The position numbers and the translations under genes are program-made. Below are positions 55,075-64,000 of a stretch of DNA of 64,000 nt, piece by piece; within the stretch, counting starts at the first letter, position 1, and every line of letters starts with the position of its first letter. This DNA is from Phenylobacterium deserti (GTDB lineage: Bacteria > Pseudomonadota > Alphaproteobacteria > Caulobacterales > Caulobacteraceae), in contig CALQQB010000018.1 of assembly GCA_943332615.1 (NCBI GenBank), forward strand, positions 1-64,000, read 5' to 3'. The notes under the pieces are model-generated. The model had not been told where the DNA came from, searched no databases, and saw only the letters and a list, made by a program, of their open reading frames with translations.

Positions 55075-55260
55075 GGGCCCCGGGCTCCGGCCCAAAATAC
55101 AGCGCCTGCTCTGCCTGGAAGTCCGCGTGCGTCCGTCGCGCCCGGGCATCCGCGGGTCGGCCATCAGCTGCGGCAGCGTCTCGCCCCGCAGCCGCCGCAC
55201 CCCTCGCCGCTCGACCCGCGCCAACCCCGCCCGCAAGCCGCCCCAAGTCCCAGGCCATAA
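55075..55260 (-). other. Possible decayed coding remnant after divL
   Basis: The 260-bp gap between divL and the ferredoxin holds two short minus-strand frames, RGETLPQLMADPRMPG and, in another frame, HADFQAEQALYFGPEPGALRPQF, that read like pieces of one broken protein. No start or family could be assigned. Confidence 0.2.
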
Positions 55261-55270
55261 CCCGCCTGAT

Positions 55271-55292
55271 CGTCCCGGCGAAAGCCGGGACG
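55271..55292. repeat. Palindromic GAAA-tetraloop element
   Basis: CGTCCCGGC-GAAA-GCCGGGACG, a perfect 9-bp stem. It has the look of the dispersed intergenic palindromes of alphaproteobacteria and could terminate transcription from divL or from the ferredoxin side. Confidence 0.7.
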
Positions 55293-55328
55293 GTCGGTCT
55301 TGAACGTGGTGGGTGAGCAACCTCGCCC

Positions 55329-55649
55329 TTAGTGCTGGCTCTCCGGCATGGTCACCACCAGGCCCTCAAGCGCGTCCGTCACCTTGATCTGGCACGCCAG
55401 GCGGCTGTTGGCCTCGACGCCCTCGGCGAAGTCGAGCATCGACTCCTCCATGGCCGAGCGGGTCCCGGTCTTTTCCAGCCATTCGTCCTTCACATAGACG
55501 TGGCAGGTGGCGCAGGCGCAGGCGCCGCCGCAGTCGGCGTCGATGCCCGGGATATTGTTCTTCACCGCGCCTTCCATGACGGAAAGTCCGGTCTTCACGT
55601 CGATCACATGTTCCGTGCCGTCGTGTTGGATATAGGTGATCTTGGCCAT
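55329..55649 (-). CDS. 2Fe-2S ferredoxin, adrenodoxin/putidaredoxin type
   Basis: 106-residue electron carrier. The cluster cysteines are in [17 protein letters not shown] near residue 40-48 and LACQI near 86, the C-x5-C-x2-C...C pattern of P450-reducing ferredoxins. ATG at 55649 has GAGGGG upstream; the ATG at 55664 adds five residues. It follows the FAD reductase by 21 bp and should carry electrons to the divergent CYP153. Confidence 0.94.
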   Translation of the reverse strand: MAKITYIQHDGTEHVIDVKTGLSVMEGAVKNNIPGIDADCGGACACATCHVYVKDEWLEKTGTRSAMEESMLDFAEGVEANSRLACQIKVTDALEGLVVTMPESQH

Positions 55650-55670
55650 ACGCCCCTCAAGCACCGCGAT

Positions 55671-56903
55671 TTAGGCGGCGACCTCTTTCATGGAAATGGA
55701 CGGGTCCGCAAGCTTCGCCTTGTTCACGGGCTTGCGGGACAGGATGAGGGTCTTCCCCATCATGAACTCGGGCGGGGCGTTGATCGCCTCGACGGATTGC
55801 ACCAGATCGCCCTTCAGGTGGAAGATGGCGAACTTCGCCGTCTGGGGATTTCCACGGATCAGGATCTCGTCGGCGTCGAAGGCGTAGCCGGCGATCTGCA
55901 GCTTCAGGTCATACTGGTCGGACCACTGCCAGGGGCATTCTCCGGGCGGCCGTGGGCGTCCGGTGATGGCGCAGGTGGCCTGGCGGGCCTGTTCGAGGGC
56001 GTTGGGAACGCTCTCCATGCGGAACATGCGATCGTAGACCGGCATCGGCCGGTGGGCGACGTCGCCGATGGCGAAGATGTTCGGGTCGGTCACGCTGCGC
56101 GCGTCCAGGTCCACCACCACGCCACGGGCGCATTCCAGGCCGGCGGCCTTGGCCAGTTCCTCGTTCGGGTGCGCGCCCACCCCCACCACCACGGCGTCGC
56201 AGGCGATCGTCCGGCCGTCGGCCAGCGTCACGCCGGTGACGCGACCGTCCTTGCCCTGGAAGCCGGTCACCGAGCAGCCCAGTTCGAACCGGACGCCGTG
56301 CTTCTCGTGATAGGCCTGGAAGAAGGTCGAGAGCGGCTCGGCGGCGACCCGGGCCAGCAGGCGGGCCTCGCGTTCGAGCACCACCACCTCGGCGCCCAGG
56401 GCCCGGCCGGACGCCGCGACCTCCAGGCCGATGTAGCCGCCGCCCACCACGGCCAGTTTCCGGCCCTTGCCCAGGGTCGCCTTCAGCGCCTCGGCATGGG
56501 CGGCCGTGCGCAGGTACAGGATGCCGCCCAGGTCCTTGCCCTCGACGGGCAGCGCGATGGCTCGCGCGCCGGTGGCCAGGATCAGGGCGTCGTAGGCGAG
56601 GCTGGACCCGTCGCTCAGGGCGACGGTCTTCGCCGCCCGATCGATGGCCGTTGCGCTCACATTCGGCCGGAAGTCGATGTTCGCCCCGGCGTAGAACTCG
56701 ATGGGCTTCAGGGCCAGCGAGTCGGCGTCCGCCTCGCCCTTCAGCCAGGCCTTCGACAGCGGCGGGCGCTGGTAGGGGGCGATGGGCTCGTCGCCGATCA
56801 GGGTGATGGCGCCGGCATAGCCGAACTGGCGCAGCATCGCCGCCGCCGTCCCGCCGGCATGCCCGGCTCCCACGATCACCACATGCGCGGCCACGTCGCT
56901 CAT
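55671..56903 (-). CDS. FAD-dependent ferredoxin reductase (putidaredoxin-reductase type)
   Basis: 410-residue NAD(P)H:ferredoxin reductase. The N-terminal FAD motif VIVGAGHAGGTAA is followed by YQRPPLSKAWL, the NAD-binding VVGGGYIGLEVAA near 140, and NIFAIGDVAHRP near 275. The Reductase_C domain ends the protein. Together with the ferredoxin it forms a class I P450 redox chain, and it is divergent from the CYP153 gene with a 201-bp spacer. Confidence 0.94.
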   Translation of the reverse strand: MSDVAAHVVIVGAGHAGGTAAAMLRQFGYAGAITLIGDEPIAPYQRPPLSKAWLKGEADADSLALKPIEFYAGANIDFRPNVSATAIDRAAKTVALSDGSSLAYDALILATGARAIALPVEGKDLGGILYLRTAAHAEALKATLGKGRKLAVVGGGYIGLEVAASGRALGAEVVVLEREARLLARVAAEPLSTFFQAYHEKHGVRFELGCSVTGFQGKDGRVTGVTLADGRTIACDAVVVGVGAHPNEELAKAAGLECARGVVVDLDARSVTDPNIFAIGDVAHRPMPVYDRMFRMESVPNALEQARQATCAITGRPRPPGECPWQWSDQYDLKLQIAGYAFDADEILIRGNPQTAKFAIFHLKGDLVQSVEAINAPPEFMMGKTLILSRKPVNKAKLADPSISMKEVAA

Positions 56904-56923
56904 GACTCTCCGATGCCCAAAAG

Positions 56924-56937
56924 TGACGCTGGCGTCA
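56924..56937. promoter_or_regulatory. Palindrome in the reductase/CYP153 divergent spacer
   Basis: TGACGC-TG-GCGTCA, a perfect 14-bp palindrome 20 bp upstream of the reductase start. It is a candidate operator, possibly for the nearby TetR protein. A second inverted repeat (CCTCTCCC/GGGAGAGG) lies at 56961-56989 and looks like a dispersed repeat. Confidence 0.45.
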
Positions 56938-57104
56938 ACTTGCTCGTTGCGCGCCAGCCTCCTCTCCCCCGCAAAGCGAGAGGGAGAGGGTCGGCTCCGC
57001 GTCTCTATATCTACTCAGACCAAACCAAGGCCATCGCGCAACAACCCCTTGCAGAACAGTGTTTGGATAGGCCCCATACCCGGTAACAGGATGGGAACTC
57101 TGCC

Positions 57105-58376
57105 ATGGACGACGGATCGGTCGATTTCAAGAACGCGGCGGCTGACGTCTGGACCACGCCGCTGGAGGCGCTGAACCCCGCCCAGGCCCACCTGTTCGTC
57201 AACGACGCCATGTGGCCGGTGTTCGAGCGCCTGCGGAAGGAATCGCCCGTCCACTGGTCGCCGTCGAACGGCGTCTACCCCGGCTTCTGGTCGATCAGCC
57301 GCTACCAGGACATCATGGCGGTCGATACCAACCATGAGGTGTTCTCTTCCGCCGACGGCATCGCGCTGCAGACCCTGGAGGCCAAGATCGAGGCCGACAA
57401 GCGCCCGCGCGGCTCCAGCTTCATCTCCATGGATCCGCCCGGCCATGACGTGCAGCGCAAGGCCGTCAGCCCGGCCGTCGCCCCGCACAACCTGCAGGCC
57501 ATGGCCCCGCTGATCCGCGCCGAGGCCGGCAAGATCCTCGACAGCCTGCCGATCGGCGAGGAGTTCGACTGGGTCGAGCTGGTCTCCAAAGAACTGACGG
57601 CCATGACGCTCGCCACGCTGTTCGACTATCCGCAGCCCAAGCGCCGCGAACTGACCTTCTGGTCGGACATGTTCACCAACGCGCCCGGCCACGGCCCCGC
57701 CCAGAGCTGGGCTCACAAGCGCGAGCAGGCCGACGCCTGTTTCGACGCCTTCGACCAGCTGTGGGCCGACCGCGTCAACGCCCCGCCGAAGTTCGACCTG
57801 ATCTCGATGATGGCCCACGCGGAGGCCACCCGGGACCTGAGCCCCACCGACTATCACTCCAACGTCGTGCTGCTGATCATCGGCGGCAACGACACCACGC
57901 GGAACACCATCTCCGGCTCGATCTACGCGCTGAACAAGAACCCCGACCAGTACGCCAAGCTGCGCGCCAACCCGGCGCTGATCAGCAACATGGTCTCCGA
58001 GACCATCCGCTGGCAGACGCCGCTGGCCCACATGTCGCGCACCGCCACTCGCGACTTCGAGATGGGCGGCAAGACCATCAAGGCCGGCGACACGGTGGTG
58101 ATGTGGTACGTCTCGGGCAACCGCGACGAAGCCCAGATCGCCAATCCCAACACCTACGACATCGAGCGCGAACGGCCCCGCAACCACCTGTCCTTCGGCT
58201 TCGGAATCCACCGCTGCGTCGGCAACCGCCTGGCCGAGCTGCAGCTGACCATCATCTGGGAAGAGATCCTGGCCCGCTTCCCCGAAGTGCGCCTGGTCGG
58301 TGACCCGCTGCGCACCCATTCGGTGTTCGTGAAGGGCTACGAAACCCTGCCGGTGATCATCCCGACCCGGAACTAG
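57105..58376 (+). CDS. Cytochrome P450, CYP153-like
   Basis: 423 residues. GGNDTTR is at 260-266, ExxR at E299-R302, and the haem motif FGFGIHRCVG has Cys371. It shares with the P450 at 18354 stretches such as YQDIMAVDTNHEVFSS and WQTPLAHMSRTATRDFE, so the two are paralogues of the same family; the 90-110 and 190-205 regions, which line substrate access, differ. It is divergent from its probable reductase and ferredoxin, and a TetR gene follows. Confidence 0.93.
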   Translation: MDDGSVDFKNAAADVWTTPLEALNPAQAHLFVNDAMWPVFERLRKESPVHWSPSNGVYPGFWSISRYQDIMAVDTNHEVFSSADGIALQTLEAKIEADKRPRGSSFISMDPPGHDVQRKAVSPAVAPHNLQAMAPLIRAEAGKILDSLPIGEEFDWVELVSKELTAMTLATLFDYPQPKRRELTFWSDMFTNAPGHGPAQSWAHKREQADACFDAFDQLWADRVNAPPKFDLISMMAHAEATRDLSPTDYHSNVVLLIIGGNDTTRNTISGSIYALNKNPDQYAKLRANPALISNMVSETIRWQTPLAHMSRTATRDFEMGGKTIKAGDTVVMWYVSGNRDEAQIANPNTYDIERERPRNHLSFGFGIHRCVGNRLAELQLTIIWEEILARFPEVRLVGDPLRTHSVFVKGYETLPVIIPTRN

Positions 58377-58445
58377 GGTTTTTCAACCGCGGTTCATCCA
58401 AGCAGAGGTGGATTGCCCCTCCGCCGCGCGCCTATGATCCCCCCC

Positions 58446-59051
58446 ATGGAAGCCGGGCGGCGATATCATGTGGGCGACTTGCGCGGGCGGCTGATGCGCG
58501 AGGCGCGCGGCATGCTTGAGGAGGGCGGCCTCAAGCAGCTGAACCTGAGGGCGCTCGCCGCGCGGACCGGCATCACCACCGGGTCCGTCTACCACCACTA
58601 TGAGAGCAAGACCGAGCTGCTGGGTGAGCTGGCGGCCGGCGGCTTCAAGGAGCTGCGGCGCGAGCTGGAGGCCGCCGACCGCGCGGCCGGCGACGGCCTG
58701 CGCCTGCGCAGCTGGGCCACCGGCTACTTCCAGTTCGCGCGGTGCGAGACGGCGCTGTTCGGCCTGATGTTCGACCCCGAAATCGCCGAACTCGCCCCGG
58801 TCGCCGAGGCCCGCGCCGCGGCCCTGGCCGTGCTGCACGTGATCGTCGGAGAGGTCGCCATCGCCCAGCAGCGCATCGCCCCCCCCCTCGACCAGATCAC
58901 CCTGGCGATCTGGGCTGCCGCGCACGGCGCCGCCTCCCTGAGCGCCAGCGCGCCGGCCCAGACCAACCTGATCGACGACGTCATCACCGGCCTGGACGCC
59001 CTGTTCCGGCCGACGCTTCCTGCCGCCCGCGAAGCGGGAGGGGGCGGCTAG
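58446..59051 (+). CDS. TetR/AcrR-family regulator
   Basis: 201 residues: an N-terminal HTH (about 8-60, [26 protein letters not shown]) and a helical ligand domain. A local regulator of the CYP153 unit is the simple reading. ATG at 58446 has no good ribosome-binding site; TTG at 58413 and ATG at 58434 are alternatives. Its stop shares four bases (CTAG) with the convergent dabA stop. Confidence 0.86.
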   Translation: MEAGRRYHVGDLRGRLMREARGMLEEGGLKQLNLRALAARTGITTGSVYHHYESKTELLGELAAGGFKELRRELEAADRAAGDGLRLRSWATGYFQFARCETALFGLMFDPEIAELAPVAEARAAALAVLHVIVGEVAIAQQRIAPPLDQITLAIWAAAHGAASLSASAPAQTNLIDDVITGLDALFRPTLPAAREAGGGG

Positions 59052-61468
59052 ACTGCCAGCTTCAGAGTGCCTGCCGGATCAGACGCGCCAGACATAGCGG
59101 ACCACTGGAGATCGCCGGCATAGCGCCAGGCCATCTGGCCGGTCTCATCGAGCGCGAAGAGGTGCAGCCACCGATTGTCGAACAGCGCGCGAACACCGTC
59201 ATGGCGTTTCAGGATCTCGGTCATCGCCGCGCGCGGGGCTTCGATACAGACCGACAGACGCAGCGGCTCGTGGACGTACTGCTCACCGTCATGGACCGAT
59301 TGCCAGGGCAGACCAGCGCGCATCGAGCCGCCATTGCCCTCGACGACGCCTATGCCGCCGACGACATTGTGCAGGAGCTTGTTGCCGCCGCCGAACACCT
59401 TGGGCGCCACAGTGGATCCGTAATACTGCAGGCTGATCCAGCTGGCGACGACCACGGGCGCGGTCAGGATCAACTCCAGCACCCCAAAATCCCTGTCAGC
59501 CTTCCAGTCATAGTCATGAAGGAAGGCGCGACCTTCGAGGGTCTTACCCGCCGTGCGCCGACGGGGGGCGGCGACGAACGCCTTGCAGCCGGCCAGCGCC
59601 CATTCCGGCCGCACCTCGGCCCAATCGCGGCTACGCCTGGCGAGGCTTTGCGCCCCGGCCGCCCGCGGCAGGCGCAAAGCCCGCTCACCCCTGGAAATGA
59701 CGCCCGCCGCTGCAAGCCAACCCTTCGCCTGGAGAAGATCGGACGCATGCGTGGCGGACGGATGATCGTCCGAATAGAGCGTGACCGCGTCCGTGGTGGT
59801 GTCGTGCAACGCGCCGAGGAACAGGGTGTCGGATGGGATCTCAATCCCTTGGGGAACCAGGTTCCTGCGCACCTCAGGGTCGTTCAGCAGCCCGGCCAGC
59901 AGCCGCGCATTGACCTCGCCGGAATAGCCGCCGCAGGCGCCACAATGGAGCCCGCTGGCATGGGGGTTGTTCACCACGTTTGCGCCGTGTCCGGCCAGCA
60001 GCACGAGCCTTGCGAAGTTGGTCGTGAGCGACATGGCCCGTAGCACCGTCTCGGCGGCGGTCGTCCGCGTGGCGAGATCCAGGGCGGGATCAAAACGGGG
60101 TGCGGGATCGTTCTGGACGGGCGTGGCGTGCAGTCCCAACGCATCGCCCACCAGCTTGCTGGCATAGAGTGGCCCCGTCGCCTCGACGAAGGCGAAGGAC
60201 GACACAGCCGCCAGCTTGAACCGACCCCAGGCCCGCTTCGCACGTGCTTTGAACCGCGCCGACTGGTCCGCTGCGGCGTCGTCAGCGCCGCCCGAGCAGG
60301 TCATGAGGCCTGGGTTCAGGAGCACGGGCAACCGCAGTTCCTGCACATCCGACGCAAAGCGGCGATGTGAGGCCGTCAGGCCGAAGAAGCCGGCGAACCC
60401 CAGGGTCTGGATGTCCGGATTTACGGATTCCAGCGCCCGCCGGAATACTTCGGACCGGACGTCGATACAGAAAGCGGCCTGGAGCGCGGGCCGGTTTTCC
60501 GTCGACACTGCCCCCGGCGCCGCGAGCGTTTCAGCTAAGGACCGTTGGGCTGCGCGTTCCGAGGCTTCCTGCAGTATCGCGTCGATGACATGGTCGGCGG
60601 TCGGCGTGACAGGCGCCGCATGCGAGGCGATGACCGCGTTCCAACGGACGCCGATCTGGCCTTCATACCGGTTGAACAGAGCCGCTTCCCAGATCAGGCG
60701 GATGGTCAGAAAGTCGGTGATCGTCGCGTCCGCACCGCCGCCGAGTTCCGCCTGCCAGAGCTGATAGCGCGCGTATTGCGCCCAACCGCCGAGCGTCATC
60801 AGCAACTGGTGGAAATAGGTTTCCAGAGCCTCGGCGGGGAGCGAAAGGCGCTGCACGACATTGGCAAGCGAGTCCGGCGCTCTTTCCGGCGCCTCCGAGA
60901 CATGGATCGCAAAACCCGATAGGCCGACAATCTCTGGGGTCAGATCATGGGTCGCGACGGCGCGCCAGGCGCCATAGGCGCCTCTACCGCGCGGCGCTGC
61001 CCAAAGCGCCTGGCCTTCGTCGAAGTAACCAGACGCCCAGGCCCCGAAGCGCTCTGAAATCAGGCCCGGCCAGTCGATCCCTGAGGCCTCCGCAGCGAGG
61101 TCGGCGATGGTCGGCGCCGCGTTGATCTCGGGCTTCGACACCCGCGCCGCGGACTTCAGAGCCGCGAGGCTCGCGGGGCGCAGCGCCGACGGCGCGCTCG
61201 CCAGAGCGTCCGATAGATCGGCATCGGTGATGACGCCGCCGGTGATCCGTGCCTCGTACCAGCTTCGCGGCATCGTGACGGGCGCGCCCGCCACCCGTTG
61301 CAGACGGGCGCCGACAGTAGCGAGGCTTTCATCGGCCTGCCCGAGGAACGGATTGACCGCGACGCTCGACGCCAGTGGCCAGACGGGAGGGATCGCCCGG
61401 GTGGCGCGATCGGCGGCTGCATCGAGATTCAGGGCCGTGCCCCGGCTTGAGATCTCTGCATTCGTCAT
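59048..61468 (-). CDS. dabA: DabA, zinc subunit of the DAB inorganic-carbon accumulation system (DUF2309)
   Basis: 806-residue beta-carbonic-anhydrase-like protein. The probable zinc site is C334 and D336 (FCIDVRSE), H494 (GHGANVVNN) and C509 (LHCGACGG), with the spacing of characterised DabA. It should hydrate CO2 vectorially with DabB, using proton or cation flux, to concentrate bicarbonate. It follows dabB by 19 bp. The C-terminal half has membrane-proximal hydrophobic stretches but no clear transmembrane bundle. Confidence 0.92.
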   Translation of the reverse strand: MTNAEISSRGTALNLDAAADRATRAIPPVWPLASSVAVNPFLGQADESLATVGARLQRVAGAPVTMPRSWYEARITGGVITDADLSDALASAPSALRPASLAALKSAARVSKPEINAAPTIADLAAEASGIDWPGLISERFGAWASGYFDEGQALWAAPRGRGAYGAWRAVATHDLTPEIVGLSGFAIHVSEAPERAPDSLANVVQRLSLPAEALETYFHQLLMTLGGWAQYARYQLWQAELGGGADATITDFLTIRLIWEAALFNRYEGQIGVRWNAVIASHAAPVTPTADHVIDAILQEASERAAQRSLAETLAAPGAVSTENRPALQAAFCIDVRSEVFRRALESVNPDIQTLGFAGFFGLTASHRRFASDVQELRLPVLLNPGLMTCSGGADDAAADQSARFKARAKRAWGRFKLAAVSSFAFVEATGPLYASKLVGDALGLHATPVQNDPAPRFDPALDLATRTTAAETVLRAMSLTTNFARLVLLAGHGANVVNNPHASGLHCGACGGYSGEVNARLLAGLLNDPEVRRNLVPQGIEIPSDTLFLGALHDTTTDAVTLYSDDHPSATHASDLLQAKGWLAAAGVISRGERALRLPRAAGAQSLARRSRDWAEVRPEWALAGCKAFVAAPRRRTAGKTLEGRAFLHDYDWKADRDFGVLELILTAPVVVASWISLQYYGSTVAPKVFGGGNKLLHNVVGGIGVVEGNGGSMRAGLPWQSVHDGEQYVHEPLRLSVCIEAPRAAMTEILKRHDGVRALFDNRWLHLFALDETGQMAWRYAGDLQWSAMSGASDPAGTLKLAV

Positions 61469-61487
61469 TGTTCTTCCTCCGGGCAGA

Positions 61488-63047
61488 TCAGGTTGCGCTG
61501 CGCAGACGCCAGCCGCTGAGCAGCCGGTCGAACACCGCGTTGGCGTAGAAGCCGTTGGAGAGATGCACGCGCAGCCCCGCCGCGGCCGGGTGGTAGGCCC
61601 AGAGCGGGAACATCGCCTGAACCACGGCGACGAGGCCGAAACTGATGACCGCGAGCACGATCAGCGCCCATTGCAATGGACCTGGCGCCGGCGCGGCGGG
61701 CAGCGCGCCAGCGGTCAGCCAGACGGCGAAGACCTGCAGCGCGAAGTAGCTGACGGAAGTGGCGACCGCGTAGACGATCGTGCGCCGGGTTAAGGCTCTT
61801 GGCGCGGCGTCAGCAAGACCCTGCGCGAGCATGTAGGCGACGCCAAAGATCAAGATGGCGCCCAGCGCGATGGCCTGCGGCGACTTGTGCTGGAAGCCAA
61901 AGCCGAAGCCGACGACAGCAAAGATCGCCAGCGCCAGCAGAAAGGCGCGCCCGACCGCGCCGGCCTTGGGAATGGCCACGGGACCGGGCCTGCGATTGGC
62001 GGCGATCAGGTCTACCGCGCCGCCGGAGGCCAGGAAGGAATGGGCCTTGTAGAGCGAATGGGCCACGATGTGCAGCAAGGCCAGCGGGAACAGCCCAAGC
62101 CCGCACTCCAGGATCATGAAGCCCATCTGAGCGACCGTCGACCAGGCCAGCGAGGTCTTCACCGCCGGTTGCGTCAGCATCACCAGCCCGCCAAACAGCG
62201 CGGTGAACCCGCCGATCATGACCAGGACCGCGAGGACGCCGGGAGCCAGCAACATCACGTTGGCGAAGCGGATCAGCAGGAACCCGCCGGCATTGATGAC
62301 CCCGGCGTGCAGCAGCGCCGAGACGGGGGTTGGCGTTTCCATCACCTCCGTCAACCAACCGTGCGTCGGGAACTGCGCCGACTTCAAGAGCGCGGCCGCC
62401 GCCAGGAAGCCCGCTGCGGCGATCGCCAGGCCGCCGCCGTCCCCGGCGCGGGCGGCGCTGAGGATGGCAGCTATATCGGTCGTGCCGTAGGCGAGCGCCA
62501 GCAGCACCGCGGCGCCGATCAGGGCTACGTCGGCGATCCGCGCGGTGACGAACTTCTTGGCCGCCGCACGCCGCGCCGCGATCCGGTCCGGATAGAAAAG
62601 CAGCAGGCGGTGCAGAAACAGGCTCGTCGCGACCCAAGCCAGAACGAGCTGCACCAGATTGCCCGACAGCACGAGGAGCAGCACGGAGGCCAGGGTCAGG
62701 CAAAGCCAGCCGGTGAACGCGCCCTGCCGCATCTCACCGTCCAGATAGGTTGCGGTGTAGCGCACAACGACCCAGCCAATGAACGAGACCAGCAGCAGCA
62801 TCACGACGCTGATGGCATCGAGCCGGATCGATAGACCGACGCCTTGCAGCCCGATCAGCCGGCTGTCCCCCGCGCCCTGCAGGATCAGCGATGCCGCCGA
62901 GATCGATGCGGCCAGGATGGCGACCAGGGCCGCGGCCTCAGCCAGCCGCGGCAGGACGCGCGGCCTCCGGCCGGGGCTCAGAAATCCGGCGGCGGCGCTC
63001 AGCAGCAGCGCCAAGGGGCCGACAAACGGCAAGAGATCGGTTGGCAA
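61488..63047 (-). CDS. dabB: DabB, NuoL/MrpA-like membrane subunit of the DAB system
   Basis: 519-residue polytopic membrane protein with about 13-14 helices. It has the proton-transporting family core ([35 protein letters not shown], with the lysine and histidine of Complex I antiporter-like subunits). Being paired only with a DUF2309 gene and not with other nuo or mrp genes identifies it as DabB. It is divergent from the LysR gene over 108 bp. Confidence 0.91.
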   Translation of the reverse strand: MPTDLLPFVGPLALLLSAAAGFLSPGRRPRVLPRLAEAAALVAILAASISAASLILQGAGDSRLIGLQGVGLSIRLDAISVVMLLLVSFIGWVVVRYTATYLDGEMRQGAFTGWLCLTLASVLLLVLSGNLVQLVLAWVATSLFLHRLLLFYPDRIAARRAAAKKFVTARIADVALIGAAVLLALAYGTTDIAAILSAARAGDGGGLAIAAAGFLAAAALLKSAQFPTHGWLTEVMETPTPVSALLHAGVINAGGFLLIRFANVMLLAPGVLAVLVMIGGFTALFGGLVMLTQPAVKTSLAWSTVAQMGFMILECGLGLFPLALLHIVAHSLYKAHSFLASGGAVDLIAANRRPGPVAIPKAGAVGRAFLLALAIFAVVGFGFGFQHKSPQAIALGAILIFGVAYMLAQGLADAAPRALTRRTIVYAVATSVSYFALQVFAVWLTAGALPAAPAPGPLQWALIVLAVISFGLVAVVQAMFPLWAYHPAAAGLRVHLSNGFYANAVFDRLLSGWRLRSAT

Positions 63048-63133
63048 TGGTCTTCCCCCTCGCCGCGTTGTGCGGGTCGGAGGTCGAGGTAGTCCGTTCG
63101 CCAGCCGTTGGAAAATTCATTGTTGAGGTCGTT

Positions 63134-63154
63134 TCGTTCTGTTTTATGGAACGA
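63134..63154. promoter_or_regulatory. Inverted repeat at the LysR start
   Basis: TCGTTC (63134-63139) and GAACGA (63149-63154) around nine bases, covering the ribosome-binding site of the LysR gene and lying in the spacer to dabB. It is suited to autoregulation or control of dabBA. Confidence 0.45.
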
Positions 63155-63155
63155 T

Positions 63156-64000
63156 ATGAAGAGCCTGAACTTCAACCACCTCCGCTATTTCTGGGCGGTT
63201 GCGCACGAAGGCACGCTCACGCGAGCGGCCGGGCGGCTGAACCTGTCGCAGTCCGCGCTTTCGGTGCAGATTCAGAAGCTCGAACACCAGATGGGTCACC
63301 CGCTGTTCGAACGCGTGGGAAGACGGCTCGTCCTGACCGAGGCCGGCCAGATCGCCCTCGACTATGCCGACACCGTGTTCCAGGCGGGCGACGAGCTGAT
63401 GAGCACCCTTGACGGGCGGCCTCTGGCGAGCCGTCAGGTCCTGAGGGTCGGCGCGCTCACGACCCTGTCACGCAACTTCCAGCTTGAGTTTCTGCGCCCG
63501 CTGGTCGGCCGCTCTGATGTGGAGTTGATCGTGCGCTCCGGCGCCACACGCGACCTGCTCGCACAGCTCGAAGCCCACGCCATCGATGTGGTTCTTTCAA
63601 ACAGCGCCGTCCAACGCGACGCGCGCGCGCCCTTTCGCAACCACCTGCTCAACCAGCAGCCCGTCAGCCTGGTCGGCCGCCCTCGGCCCGGCAAACCCCC
63701 GTTCCGCTTTCCGGAGGATCTTCGAAGCGAACCGATCCTGCTGCCGAGCCTGGACAGCGACATCCGGGTCGGTTTCGACCGTCTGCTGGATCTGGCCGGC
63801 ATCCGCCCCATCATCATGGCCGAGGTCGATGACATGGCAATGCTGCGCCTGCTGGCCCGTGAGCGTGAAGGCGTGACGCTGGTGCCGCCCATCGTCGTCC
63901 GCGACGAGCTTGCATCCGGGGCGCTGGTCGAGCATTGCCGCATCCCGCAGCTCACAGAGAGCTTCTATGCCATCATTCCGAACCGCCGGTTCCCCAACAC
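63156..64000 (+). CDS. LysR-family regulator, 3' end outside window
   Basis: 281 residues visible from ATG 63156. The N-terminal winged HTH is FWAVAHEGTLTRAAGRLNLSQSALSVQIQKLEHQMG, followed by the substrate-binding domain from about residue 92. The opening LNFNHLRYFWAVA resembles the NhaR-like subgroup. The divergent position next to dabBA suggests it controls inorganic-carbon uptake, as CbbR-type LysR proteins do elsewhere. The frame is still open at the window edge. Confidence 0.9.
   Translation, partial: MKSLNFNHLRYFWAVAHEGTLTRAAGRLNLSQSALSVQIQKLEHQMGHPLFERVGRRLVLTEAGQIALDYADTVFQAGDELMSTLDGRPLASRQVLRVGALTTLSRNFQLEFLRPLVGRSDVELIVRSGATRDLLAQLEAHAIDVVLSNSAVQRDARAPFRNHLLNQQPVSLVGRPRPGKPPFRFPEDLRSEPILLPSLDSDIRVGFDRLLDLAGIRPIIMAEVDDMAMLRLLAREREGVTLVPPIVVRDELASGALVEHCRIPQLTESFYAIIPNRRFPN

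Noticed and set aside
63146..63412. Alternative ORF starting at ATG 63146 in front of the LysR gene
   Set aside because: It runs out of frame over the LysR HTH region and has an Arg/Pro-rich composition; the LysR frame is clearly the coding one.

Overview
The window reads as chromosomal DNA of a GC-rich alphaproteobacterium of the family Caulobacteraceae (Phenylobacterium/Caulobacter-like; genus is inference). The best markers are a DivL-type kinase with tyrosine in place of the phospho-acceptor histidine (52746-55067), an mmcB homologue preceded by a GTTC-N7-GTTC LexA box (50164-50178), and the chain rplU-rpmA-GNAT-bioY-obg-proB-proA-nadD-rsfS. No rRNA, tRNA, CRISPR array, intact transposase or prophage was found.

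Layout. 1-10 kb: 3' end of an M2 peptidyl-dipeptidase, a 2-oxoglutarate oxygenase, a Kef-type antiporter, a two-subunit 3-oxoacid CoA-transferase, a dipeptide epimerase and an orphan sensor kinase. 10-18 kb: enoyl-CoA hydratase, pabB-pabC (p-aminobenzoate), class III aminotransferase, luciferase-like monooxygenase, epoxide-hydrolase-like enzyme, EEP nuclease/phosphatase. 18-22 kb: a CYP153-type P450 followed by an ornithine cyclodeaminase homologue and an APH-family kinase. 21.7-28.7 kb: a membrane adenylate cyclase divergent from a FecI-like sigma / 34-codon ORF / FecR / STN-TonB receptor signalling unit. 29-33.6 kb: hydratase, esterase, an exported SAM hydroxide adenosyltransferase, a small winged-helix protein, an amidase. 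33.7-41 kb: the ribosome/GTPase/proline/NAD block on the minus strand, driven at least partly by a strong sigma70-type promoter upstream of rplU.

41-46.5 kb is the most unusual stretch: a 36-bp perfect inverted repeat, a three-repeat terminase-small-subunit-like HTH protein, a GST, then a 21-codon Val/Ala-rich leader peptide followed by four segments that can pair 1:2, 2:3 and 3:4 as in amino-acid attenuators, placed in front of a hot-dog thioesterase and alanine dehydrogenase. 46.6-50.2 kb: a tightly packed minus-strand unit headed by LexA-boxed mmcB, containing a class IV aminotransferase homologue that has lost the PLP lysine, a sulfotransferase and an M28 peptidase. 50.2-55 kb: lipocalin remnant with a hexamer repeat, a ferritin-like diiron protein, a zincin and divL. 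55.3-59 kb: a second CYP153-type P450 divergent from its putative ferredoxin reductase and ferredoxin, plus a TetR regulator. 59-64 kb: dabA-dabB (inorganic carbon accumulation) divergent from a LysR gene cut by the window end.

How the genes may work together (inference): the two CYP153 genes, epoxide-hydrolase-like enzyme, monooxygenase, hydratases and CoA-transferase fit hydrocarbon/lipid catabolism; the Fec-like unit fits regulated uptake of a ferric complex; dabAB fits growth at low CO2.
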